A stretch of DNA of 64,000 nt from contig NZ_JAGIOR010000001.1 in assembly GCF_017876795.1 (NCBI RefSeq), positions 1,638,501-1,702,500 on the forward strand. The letters run 5' to 3'. Every line of letters begins with the position of its first letter. Within the stretch, counting starts at the first letter, position 1. A program made the translations under genes and the position numbers. The notes under the pieces were generated by a model, which was given only the letters and a program-made list of their open reading frames with translations, was not told where the DNA came from and searched no databases. This document shows positions 18,501 to 26,746 of the stretch, piece after piece. This stretch comes from Rhizobium leguminosarum. Lineage in GTDB: Bacteria > Pseudomonadota > Alphaproteobacteria > Rhizobiales > Rhizobiaceae.

Positions 18501-19253
18501 TCACCGCAATAGTCGGCGTCGAAGCAACGCTGTTGAAACAAAGAACGGGATGACGATGCAGACGCAAAGTACGCCGACATGTAGACAGACATCGACGACG
18601 GGGTGACCGAGCATTATCGGGCGTATGAGGTCGATCGAATGCGACAGGGGCAGAAATCGCGCGATGACAGGGTTTTCGACTTGATAGAGCGCGCCGGACA
18701 GGAAGAATATCGGCGTGATGACAAGCGTTTGATAGAAGATGAAATAATTGCTGCTTGGAGCAAGGGCTGTGACGACCATCCCAAGGCTTGCAAAGGCCAA
18801 ACCCGTCAGTGCGATAACCGGAAGCACATATAGTAGCGACAGCCATTGTGTGTAATGTAGAACAGCCGCGACAATACCTATACCCACACCCGCCAGGGTC
18901 GCCTTCGTTGCCGCCCAGGCCATTTCACCGAGAACGATATCGCCCAGCCTCAGCTGTGTGTAGAGCATCGCTGCCCATGTCCCTCCCTCCATCCGGGCGA
19001 ACGCTGCATAGGTCGTCTCAAAAGTTGCAGCCGTCATCGCATTTGTTGCGACCATTCCAGTGGCCAAGAAAGCAATATATGAAACGCCTTCAACGCGCCC
19101 CACCATCACGCCCAAGCCAGCGCCGAGGCCAAAAAGGTAGATCAAGGGTTCGGCCAAATGGCCCAGAAGCGATGTCAGAGCGGCCTTTTTCCATGCAAGA
19201 TAATTCCGACGCCAAACAGCAACCCAATTCGCCATTACGCTATCTCGACCCAT
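18501..19253 (-). CDS. nodJ: Nod factor export permease NodJ
   Basis: A 250-residue ABC-2 type permease; with NodI it exports lipochitooligosaccharide Nod factors across the inner membrane. The start ([19 protein letters not shown]) and the [21 protein letters not shown] and [13 protein letters not shown] segments are characteristic of NodJ. Six hydrophobic segments are apparent. The gene starts five bases after the nodI stop with a GAGGGAG ribosome site, so it is co-transcribed. It appears intact, ending in the usual [10 protein letters not shown]. No nodA, B or C gene is in the window. Confidence 0.93.
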   Translation of the reverse strand: MGRDSVMANWVAVWRRNYLAWKKAALTSLLGHLAEPLIYLFGLGAGLGVMVGRVEGVSYIAFLATGMVATNAMTAATFETTYAAFARMEGGTWAAMLYTQLRLGDIVLGEMAWAATKATLAGVGIGIVAAVLHYTQWLSLLYVLPVIALTGLAFASLGMVVTALAPSSNYFIFYQTLVITPIFFLSGALYQVENPVIARFLPLSHSIDLIRPIMLGHPVVDVCLHVGVLCVCIVIPFFVSTALLRRRLLR

Positions 19254-19258
19254 TGTTA

Positions 19259-20344
19259 CTACTCCCTCTCACGTCCGGTTAACCGCAAGAATACGTCCTC
19301 TAAGTTCGGGGGACGCTCGAGGAGGCGCAGACCTTTGTATCCGCGCAGTTGCGCGCGAACTTGTTCTGGGTCTGGGGTGTAGCAGAATAGGGTCTCGCCG
19401 CTGATCTCGACGCGTCGAGCGTTTGGCTTGACCAAAAGGCTAAGCTCCTGCAGATCTCCGCCATAGATCTCGATCACCGGACAGCCGATCTGCTCGTCTA
19501 TCAGGTCATGTGGACGGCCCTCGGCGATTTTAATTCCACCTTCAAGCACACAAAGCCGGTCACACAGACGTTCTGCCTCCTCCATGATGTGGGTCGTCAA
19601 AAGGATCGTCTTGCCTTCTGTCAAGAGCAATCGCAACCGCTCCCAGATCAGGTGGCGTGCGTGTGGGTCGAGGCCGGTGGTCGGTTCATCCAATATCAGG
19701 ATCTGCGGGTCATTGATCAGCGCGCGCGCCAACGTGAGGCGTCGTTTCATGCCTCCCGAAAGATCCGCCACGCGCGTATCTGCCTTGCTCTCAAGGCGCG
19801 CAGATTCCAGGAGCTGGGGCACGGCCGCTTCGATCTTGCGGGCCCTCATGCGGAAGTACCGGCCGTAGACAAAAAGGTTTTCCCGAACCGTGAACTCCAA
19901 GTCAAGATTGTCGAACTGGGAAACGACACCGATACGCGCGCGCGCCAAGCGAGCCTGCCCCGGCACCTGCACTCCAAGCACTGAGATCTTGCCCGCATCA
20001 GGCGCCGTCATTCCCAGGATCATACGGCTGATCGTGCTTTTTCCGGCGCCATTCGGTCCTAGCAGGCCAAAGCACTCTCCTGATGCAATGTTGAAAGACA
20101 ACCCGTCGACTACAGGCCTGCCTTCATATGATTTGGTAACACCGGCGAGTTCGATTGCATCGGAAGACCATGATCCTACCCCAGGACCGATTGCTTCCGA
20201 GATCGACGAATAGTGCCGCGCCGAGAGGTTGCTTTGCTGGCGAGGCGTCTCGTCAGCGCTAGAGTTTCCAGCGGTTTTTCCAACCTTGATGAGCCGCGAT
20301 GCTTGGATAATGCGTTCAAGGGCAATGTTAAAGAGTCCCGGCAT
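19259..20344 (-). CDS. nodI: Nod factor export ATPase NodI with a gdhA-derived N-terminus
   Basis: An ABC-2 ATPase, the motor for NodJ. From about residue 62 it is a typical Nod[13 protein letters not shown], Walker [35 protein letters not shown], Walker [18 protein letters not shown] and the switch [13 protein letters not shown]. The first 22 residues, however, match the start of GdhA (31384): [13 protein letters not shown] in both. About 40 unrelated residues join the two parts. No in-frame ATG or GTG is seen between the first ATG and the NodI domain, so translation appears to begin at the gdhA-derived start. The promoter is likewise copied from gdhA. This 361-residue NodI is longer than the usual 300-345. 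Confidence 0.9.
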   Translation of the reverse strand: MPGLFNIALERIIQASRLIKVGKTAGNSSADETPRQQSNLSARHYSSISEAIGPGVGSWSSDAIELAGVTKSYEGRPVVDGLSFNIASGECFGLLGPNGAGKSTISRMILGMTAPDAGKISVLGVQVPGQARLARARIGVVSQFDNLDLEFTVRENLFVYGRYFRMRARKIEAAVPQLLESARLESKADTRVADLSGGMKRRLTLARALINDPQILILDEPTTGLDPHARHLIWERLRLLLTEGKTILLTTHIMEEAERLCDRLCVLEGGIKIAEGRPHDLIDEQIGCPVIEIYGGDLQELSLLVKPNARRVEISGETLFCYTPDPEQVRAQLRGYKGLRLLERPPNLEDVFLRLTGRERE

Positions 20345-20433
20345 TTTACTTTCCTTATGTTCACCTACGAGGGGACTTACACGTCAGCGACCGCATTTCG
20401 CCCGGCTCCAACGTGTCGTCTTGGGATGTTCCT

Positions 20434-20449
20434 AGCACCTCCCGTGCCA
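20434..20449 (-). promoter_or_regulatory. Sigma-54 (-24/-12) promoter of nodI
   Basis: Minus strand TGGCACGGGAGGTGCT has the obligatory GG-N10-GC spacing. The predicted transcription start is near 20423, 79 bases before the nodI ATG. The same element is found in front of gdhA. Confidence 0.85.
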
Positions 20450-20523
20450 GGTCGATCGCGCGGTGATTTACTTGCATATTTCGGACGAGTACGACGCGGA
20501 TGTGGTCTGCAGTGCGACAGCTT

Positions 20524-20539
20524 TGTCAGGTTCGCGACA
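20524..20539. promoter_or_regulatory. NifA upstream activator site of nodI
   Basis: A perfect TGT-N10-ACA palindrome lying 75 bases upstream of the -24 element, the expected distance for NifA activation of a sigma-54 promoter. Confidence 0.82.
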
Positions 20540-20640
20540 TCGGTGTCTGCATGCGGCCGGTAGGTTGCAACGATGCTTTGGAGAGCGGAAACCCTGTTAA
20601 TCGGCTTCCAACCTTATCGGCCTCCATATTTGGCTCTGAC

Positions 20641-21642
20641 GCAGATTTGGTGCAGGACTTTCATGACTGGAAGACGAAGGGCCTCGATTTCAGCCGCATC
20701 TTCCACAAGGTCGACGCTGCCAAGGAAGAGACCTTCTGGACGAGCCGGCAGCAGCACCCGATCGACGATATTCTCGACCGCGTGCTGATCAAGCAGGCTG
20801 AGCCGGCACTGAACGACAAGACACCCGTCGCCTTCGAAGTCGGCATCAAGAATGTCGACCGTTCGGCGGGCGCGATGCTGTCCGGCGAGGTCGCCAAGCG
20901 CTTCCGCCACCGCGGGCTGAAGGAAGACACGATCAATGTGACGCTGCGCGGCACTGCGGGCCAGAGCTTCGGCGCCTTCCTGGCGCGCGGCATCACCTTC
21001 AACCTGATCGGCGACGGCAACGACTATGTCGGCAAGGGGCTTTCGGGCGGCAAGATCATCATCCGGCCGCCGGAGAATTCGAGGATCGTCGCGGAAAACT
21101 CGATCATCGTCGGCAACACCGTGCTTTACGGTGCGACCGAAGGTGAATGTTACTTCCGCGGTGTGGCGGGCGAGCGGTTCGCAGTGCGCAATTCGGGTGC
21201 GATCGCGATCGTCGAGGGTGTTGGCGACCACGGCTGCGAATACATGACCGGCGGAGGCGGCGTCGTGCTCGGCGCCACGGGCCGCAACTTCGCGGCCGGC
21301 ATGTCCGGCGGCGTCGCCTATGTGCTCGATGAGACCGGCGATTTCGCCAGCCGCTGCAACATGGCGATGGTCGAGCTCGAGCCGGTGCCCGAGGAGGACG
21401 ACATGCTGGAGAAGCTGCATCATCACGGCGGCGATCTCATGCACAAGGGACGCGTCGACGTCTCTGGCGACATGACCCGCCATGACGAGGAGCGCCTCTA
21501 CCAGCTGATCTCCAACCATCTGCACTATACGGGCTCCACCCGCGCCAAGCAGATCCTCGACAGCTGGGCCGATTACCGTCCGAAGTTCCGCAAGGTCATG
21601 CCGGCGCGTACTGATGGAAAAGGAAACAGGAAATGCCAGTAA
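20641..21642 (+). pseudogene. gltB: Glutamate synthase large subunit, C-terminal fragment
   Basis: About 325 codons of the C-terminal (GXGXG beta-helix) domain of GltB, the NADPH glutamate synthase large subunit. Clear blocks: GLDFSRIFHKVDAAKEETFW, NVTLRGTAGQSFGAFLARG, ENSIIVGNTVLYGATEGECY, GVGDHGCEYMTGGGGVVLGA and HDEERLYQLISNHLHYTGS. The glutaminase and FMN domains (over 1100 residues) are missing, and the protein departs from the family after PKFRKVMP, where the usual VEYRRAL tail is replaced. The fragment is joined at its 5' side to the nodI promoter region and at its 3' side to an IS66 fragment. It looks like a piece of a chromosomal gene carried in by recombination, with no expected function. 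Confidence 0.85.
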
Positions 21643-21648
21643 TTGTTG

Positions 21649-21746
21649 CCCGCGCCGATTGGGGGAATGGAAAGACCGATACGGGTCGCATCTGGACCTA
21701 CGTCCGGGATGACTGGCCGCTCACCGGACACTTGCCGCCGCAGATA
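21649..21746 (+). pseudogene. Fragment of another IS66-type tnpC
   Basis: About 30 codons read GKTDTGRIWTYVRDDWPLTG, matching the segment after the first catalytic Asp in IS66 TnpC proteins. It differs from the two complete IS66 copies here (TKTGYLWAVLRDDRGWNG), so it comes from a different subgroup. Confidence 0.6.
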
Positions 21747-22106
21747 TGGTTCTTGGGACGACTCTTGCAGCACCTTTGAAGAGGCACCGTTTGGTCGGTG
21801 CGGCCAAATTCTGGAACGCGAGCGAGATAGCGGCAACCAAAATTGCCGCCCTATTGTCTTCGCTCGCAATGAGGAAGCCTTTTTTGCAAGGAAGCTGCGC
21901 TGCATCCGCTATCCTCTTTGATGGCGCTATAAATGCCGGTAACAGCCAGAGAAATTGCGTTGGAGAGGTGCGCGCATCTCGCGCAAAGTTCGCTGTCAGT
22001 GCCATCGTCGGAGGGATCATCCTGGAGCAGAGGCGGTATTCGCGCACCGGCAGCCTCGCTTCGAGATCGTCTCGCAAAGGCAAAGAGCCTGAAGAAGTGG
22101 CGCAGC
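21747..22106. other. No confident gene
   Basis: Open frames exist on both strands but none shows a known domain. A minus-strand frame ending at 21851 (SELCARCAHLSNAISLAVTG) has some protein-like character and cannot be excluded as a small gene. Confidence 0.3.
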
Positions 22107-22328
22107 CTACCCATGCAATTCCCTTTGGTCACGAGGCGCGAGGGGAATACTGCCGCCAGACCCCAACATTAATTTACGAATAGCCCGCGATACGTCCGAT
22201 GGGGAGGCAAATAGCTGACCATCAAGCTCATGCACGTGAAATTTGACGGCAATGAACTTCAACGAACCGTTGTGTGGTATGACGATGCCGACGGGAATGC
22301 CGGCATATTCGATCACCTGTCTGGTCAT
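22107..22328 (-). CDS. Small hypothetical protein (73 aa)
   Basis: A 73-residue protein starting MTRQVIEYAGIPVGIVIPHN and containing LKFIAVKFHVHELDGQLFAS and PSDVSRAIRKLM. It is preceded by a good ribosome site (AAGGAAGG, 6 bases before the ATG). The composition, alternating beta-like segments followed by one helix, is protein-like, and I have the impression of similar short proteins on rhizobial symbiotic plasmids, but cannot name a family. The function is unknown. Confidence 0.5.
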   Translation of the reverse strand: MTRQVIEYAGIPVGIVIPHNGSLKFIAVKFHVHELDGQLFASPSDVSRAIRKLMLGSGGSIPLAPRDQRELHG

Positions 22329-22884
22329 GACGGCCTTCCTTCCTTGTCAAGCTCTCGGTCGAACATAGAATGCAAATTTAGTAGACTATATGGCACAGAC
22401 ATTTGCATGACGATGCCCGTCCATCCCAAATAAACCCTCGGCGATAGAAAAGAATTCCAATACACAATCCCAACTTGCAACATCCGACAAGCATCAGCCT
22501 TTCAAAAAACTAGGCGGACACCGGATAACGGGAAACGACCAATCTGCTAAACCTGTATCCACAGGCAAGGTGATCCAGGAAAGAACGGCGTAGCGAACCG
22601 ACGCTCCATTGGCTTTCGCCCGAAATCGTCATTGGGAACGGTCTGATCACAGACGAGCTCTATGGGGTTTGACCACCGATCCCGACTGCTGAAGCGGACC
22701 CCTCAGAAAGGCCATGCCGGTCCCGCTGCTCACGAAGGAAGAGACCGACGCTTCGATGTCGGTGCCTAGCATGAGGCAAAGAATCTGGCACGTCTACCGA
22801 ACGTGCTGATTATATGATCGTGTCGATCCGGCGAGCCGGTGGAACAGGCAGCCTGCGTTAACGCCTGAATTCAGAGCTTTGTTG
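22329..22884. other. Intergenic, no gene seen
   Basis: About 555 bases without a supported gene, RNA or repeat, between the small hypothetical gene and the sRNA locus. Confidence 0.4.
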
Positions 22885-23010
22885 TATCTGTAAACGGAAA
22901 GCCTGCCGCGGGAGGAGGTGCGGCAGGCTTTCCGCGTTAATTGAACAACGGCTGGGAGGAGGAGTACCGCTGTTCCATCAGGCGCCTCTTGGGAGGGTGG
23001 GTCACCTGAA
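22885..23010 (-). ncRNA. Probable alpha-r14/NfeR1-type sRNA with anti-Shine-Dalgarno loops
   Basis: On the minus strand three consecutive hairpins can be drawn. The first (23009-22978) pairs TCAGGTG with CGCCTGA around a loop containing ACCCTCCC. The second (22974-22944) pairs AACAGCGG with CCGTTGTT around CTCCTCCTCCC. The third (22934-22895) has a perfect 15-bp stem (CGGAAAGCCTGCCGC) around ACCTCCTCCC and probably ends the RNA. Exposed CCUCCUCCC is the hallmark of the rhizobial alpha-r14 family (NfeR1) and the cuckoo RNAs, which bind ribosome sites of transporter mRNAs. Total length, about 120 nt, fits that family. No promoter was assigned. Confidence 0.68.
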
Positions 23011-23462
23011 ACACGAAGCTCTGCGCGGTGCATCGCGTCGAATGCCCGAACATACCAAAGGCTGCCCCAATTGCCAGCGCTCGGATCGCAGTGCAGCCAT
23101 GCCCTTGTTGCAATGCGATATAAAATCCTGTGCATTATTCGGCCATTATGATACTGCGGAGCTTTCTTCATGTTGCGCTCGAAAACCACGAACGAAGCCG
23201 ATCAACTTGGCGGAGGACAGTTCGCACGGCTCCAGTATCGACCTCGGTCCAGCCAATTGATAGAAGTTGAAGCTGACGATCTGTTCCGCTAAGCGCATCG
23301 CCGTAGAGCCAGTCCTTTTTCCATCCTCGACGGATTGACGATCACTCCGCATGATCGACCATCGAAATTTCCGTTAACAGAGCCGCCCGGCAATCGAGCA
23401 AGCGCGCCTGTGCACGTCGCCAGATCTCGGCGGAGGTGTTGCCGACAATGTTTCTGAGGATC
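23011..23462. other. No confident gene
   Basis: About 450 bases. Minus-strand frames (for example NIVGNTSAEIWRRAQARLLD near 23400-23460, cut by ISAzo13 copy 2) look protein-like, but I cannot assign a family. It may be the truncated end of a gene interrupted by the element; the right flank at 25236 does not obviously continue it. Confidence 0.3.
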
Positions 23463-23533
23463 TAAGGATCTGACGCCATATAAGCACTGCATATTTTGAC
23501 AAACCGGTGTCTGGCTTATGTCCGGATTGAAGG

Positions 23534-23875
23534 TCAGTAGTTGCGACCGTTTTGCTGTTTGAGCTTCTTGATACGGTGCCGTTGATAGGCGTCGATTTGC
23601 CGGAACGGCGGCATCCGTTTGTTAAAGATGAGATGCGTGATGGAGACGATGCAGGGGGTTTTGGTTTCCGGTCCGCCGATGTCCAACGCGCACACAATCC
23701 CGCCCTCTTCTCCCATGTAGAAAAGGCTTGTCACGTTGCAACCATCGGGGATCTCGAGATCCGGGGATTGCTTGGTCAGCGTTATTTTAAGCGTTTGAGA
23801 CAGCCTCGTTTCGAGGGGAAGTGACGCCTCGAGTTCACGAACAAGGTGATCGGTTTTCTCAGGATCATCGATCAT
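23534..23875 (-). CDS. Small accessory ORF of ISAzo13 copy 2
   Basis: The same 113-residue protein as at 10697-11038 except for one residue (MPPFRQ), and identical to the copy 3 version. The function is unknown. Confidence 0.62.
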   Translation of the reverse strand: MIDDPEKTDHLVRELEASLPLETRLSQTLKITLTKQSPDLEIPDGCNVTSLFYMGEEGGIVCALDIGGPETKTPCIVSITHLIFNKRMPPFRQIDAYQRHRIKKLKQQNGRNY

Positions 23876-23977
23876 CGGCAACACTCTCGGCGATAGCGCT
23901 ATCGGACACAACGGAGGTGGGCGAAATCGTGTAGTTCCACTCACCGTGGAAGGGATCACGATCAATATTGATTGCAT

Positions 23978-25111
23978 TCATTTCAGATCGGTGATCTTGA
24001 TGGCCTTGGGATAGTCATTTTCGTCGAGGCAACATTGAACGTCGAGCCCGTTGGCCGTCGTCGTGGCCCCGATCAGTTGAACGATGACCTCATGACTGAC
24101 GAGGGGCTTGCCGCGCCAATTCTGTGTGATGAATGCAAATAGCCGGTGTTCTATGCGGTTCCATTTGCTGGTCCCCGGCGGGTGGTGAGCGACCGTGATA
24201 GCTAACCCAGTTTCATTGGCGAATGATTGAAGCTCGCGCTTCCACAGTCGCACACGGGCCCCGTTGCTGCCACCGCAATCGGCGGTAATGAGTAGACCGG
24301 TTGAACCAGGATAGCGGCTCTTTCCCAAGACATTCCACCACCGTCGAATGCTCTCTACGGCAAAGGCGGCGGTGTCATGATCGATGCCGACATTCACCCA
24401 ACCCGAGTTGTTGGTGATGTCGTAGACGCCGTAAGGTGCGACCTTGCCGAGTTCGGGTATCTTGAAGTCGTGAACGCGCACGGGTTCGGGGCCGCCTTTG
24501 GGACGCAGCTCACGCCCGCCGTTCTTGAAATCGCCAACCAGCTCCTTTTTCTTTGTGTCGACCGAAATGGCGGCCTGGCCGGCCGCCTGGAACTGCTTGA
24601 TCTTCTCGTTGATGTGTTCGAACTGGGTGTCGCGGTCAGGATGAGACGCCCCCTCCAAGGTCTTCTTGTTGGCCTGGAGGCTGAAGCCAAGCTTGCGCAG
24701 CAGCCGACCAACCAACTTCTGGCTGGCCGTAAAGCCGCGTTGTGCCAATGCGCCGGCAAGGTGGCGCTGGCTTCTGCTCACCCACAACAATGCTGCTTCA
24801 GGATCGCCACGGATCGCCGATTGAACCAATTCTTCAAGTGCAGCCAAGAGGCCCGGCTCAGTCTCGATCTTTGGCCTGCGGCCGCCGCCCGGCCGCCGAA
24901 CCCGGCGTTCCAGTCGTGCATCTGCGGTCCGCAACTCCGTAAGACCGCGCCCGATCGTACTGCGCGCAACGCCGGTCGCCGCCGAAACCGCCGTCACTCC
25001 ACCCCGGCCCGCCGCGCGAGCCTCGGTTGCCGCCAACAAACGCCGTGCCCGCTCATCGAGATAAGGCGCAAGCGTCTCAAAGCGAGCTTTGATCGCCGCG
25101 ATATCAATCAT
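23978..25111 (-). pseudogene. ISAzo13-family transposase, same frameshift as copy 1
   Basis: The 377-residue product is identical to that of copy 1, including the early stop after ITDLK caused by one missing base. It lacks the 38-residue tail present in copy 3. The catalytic core (VDTKKKELVGDF, ITADCGGSNG, NRIEHRLFAFI) is intact, so activity cannot be ruled out, but the conserved C-terminal FHGEWNYTI is lost. Confidence 0.85.
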
Positions 25112-25235
25112 CCAGGTCGCTCAAATTCATTCGCCCACTGAATCAGAAAGTTTAACCTCCGTCCAGCATCGCTCATCTCTACACCAAGTAATCTACCAAG
25201 ATCTAACGAATCGTTTGTTCCGTCTCAGGCCCTAA

Positions 25236-25666
25236 GAGAGCACGTAGTCACATGGCCGATGAATAGCCGAGCGGGAATACGAAGAGTAGTCAGACTTCGA
25301 TTCGACAGACCGCCGCGTGATCTTGCACCTCCCGCAGGCCCTTATATGACGCATGCCGGAGCTTTCCGCCTTGCGTTTAGGCGCGGTATTCGATTTCGGC
25401 AACACGCTTGGGATCTCGCTTGCGCACGGTATCGACCGGCTTGCCAATAATCAGCTTTGTTCCCATCGATGGGAAAAAGCATGTCAACTTGTGGAAATCC
25501 CTCGTGAGGGGATCGATGGGCGACTCTGAAACGGATGGTCAACATTAAAGGATGTTGAGGACGTTTTGCCCCAATTTTCACAGTTTTCTTCCCAGCTCTT
25601 GAATTGCAATTCAAATGTGTGGTAATGAAATGATAAACGTTAAGATGGTAATTTTCTCACGCGAAA
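25236..25666. other. Intergenic region with a 16-bp palindrome
   Basis: No gene recognised over 430 bases. TTGAATTGCAATTCAA at 25599-25614 is a perfect palindrome in AT-rich sequence about 50 bases before the next reading frame and could be an operator. Confidence 0.4.
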
Positions 25667-26746
25667 TTGCGGGTTCTCAATTGCGGATACCGCACTGGCA
25701 TGGACAGAGGAGGGGTCTTGAGACTCTGGCTGGGGAAGCGACATCTACACTTGAGCTGGGGGAAGCTCGGCAAGTCGGTCGACGTTCTAGGTGAGCGCAT
25801 ATCCCATAACGTGATGAGACAGCACACTGTGGTCTCGCTGGCGCGAGGGAAGTTCCCTCTAACAATCCAGCTGGATGCTAGTGGCCGGGGACGGAGAGGT
25901 GTTGCCGGGAACGCCGCGGAACGCGGTCACCATCGCCGCCGGCTACACCAAGTTGTTGAGCAAGCGCGAGCGTCGGGCTACGGACTCGAACAGAATATCG
26001 AAAAAATGCCCGCAATAACCCGCGCTTTTTTTGACAAAATTTGGCCGGCAGCCTCGTCGGCACTGGTCCCCATATTCAGCATCGGGTTGCTGCGGTCCCG
26101 AGCGACGCTGGTCAATAGCACCTGTCGCCGTACAGCCAGAAGGCTAGGCTGTCCGATTCCGCCATGGCCCTGCGATCGCAATGCCTTTGTGCGCGCCGGC
26201 GCAGATGCCGATCGGCAAAAAGCCGAGCGGCTCTTACAGCGGCTGTCTGAATCTCAACCGGCCGTCCAGATGGAAAAGACCTCCGTCAATTTCCTCTATG
26301 TCGGCCTGATCGCCAGGGCCCTGCCGGACGCCCGCATCGTCCATGTAGGCGTTAATCCGACGGTGGTTGGATCCGCGCTGGTCAAGACCCTTTTCCAGAC
26401 CGACGGCCCCCACGCGAATGACCTGACCGACATCGGCTACGACATGTGCGCCTGGTCGCATCTTACGACCCATTGGCGCGATGCCTTGTCCAGTTGGTTT
26501 ATCAACATCGATCATGAAGCCTTTTTCGATGATCTCGATGGCGAAGCACGCCCGATTGTGGCGGACTGCAAATTGCCCTGGGAGGCGGCGTATCGGGACT
26601 TTCACCTCAACCGGTCGCTGCGATCCACCGCTAGCGGCACGCAAATCCGGAGGCTGCCCCACCGCAGCTCGGCCGGTCTGTGGCGGCACTATGAAAATGA
26701 ACTAGCGCCGCCAGCGCAAACCTTAAAACGGGAGTCTGTTCTATGA
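25667..26746 (+). pseudogene. Decayed sulfotransferase-family gene (C-terminal part)
   Basis: The open frame spans 359 codons, but only the second half resembles a protein family. KTSVNFLYVGLIARALPDAR and IVHVGVNPTVVGSALVKTLF, then HANDLTDIGYDMCAWSHL and ARPIVADCKLPWEAAYRDFH, correspond to the C-terminal half of the sulfotransferases often fused to TPR repeats. The expected PAPS-binding loop (IVGxPRSGTTL) appears as FSIGLLRSRATL at about residue 136, with key residues changed. The first 120 codons look like unrelated, low-quality coding sequence. I judge it non-functional, although no stop codon interrupts it. It overlaps the next gene by four bases, so the original pair was an operon. Confidence 0.6.

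Larger units (their letters stand above)
20281..20540 (-). repeat. 260-bp duplicate of the gdhA promoter and first codons (nodI side)
   Basis: This segment is about 90 percent identical to 31321-31580, with two compensating one-base indels. It contains the NifA site, sigma-54 promoter, 79-base leader and first 21 codons of gdhA, placed in frame with nodI. Homology stops sharply at both ends. Confidence 0.92.
23466..25232 (-). mobile_element. ISAzo13-family element, copy 2 (1767 bp)
   Basis: A full-length element in the same orientation as copy 1, with the same ends, flanked by TAA at 23463-23465 and 25233-25235. It shares with copy 1 the one-base deletion that truncates the transposase (near 23980), so one copy descends from the other or both from the same mutant. 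Confidence 0.92.

Noticed and set aside
18501..20540. Nod box upstream of nodI
   Set aside because: No sequence with the nod-box spacing was found; the upstream region is the gdhA-type NifA promoter.
20614..21525. 303-residue open frame opposite the gltB fragment
   Set aside because: The plus strand is unmistakably GltB.
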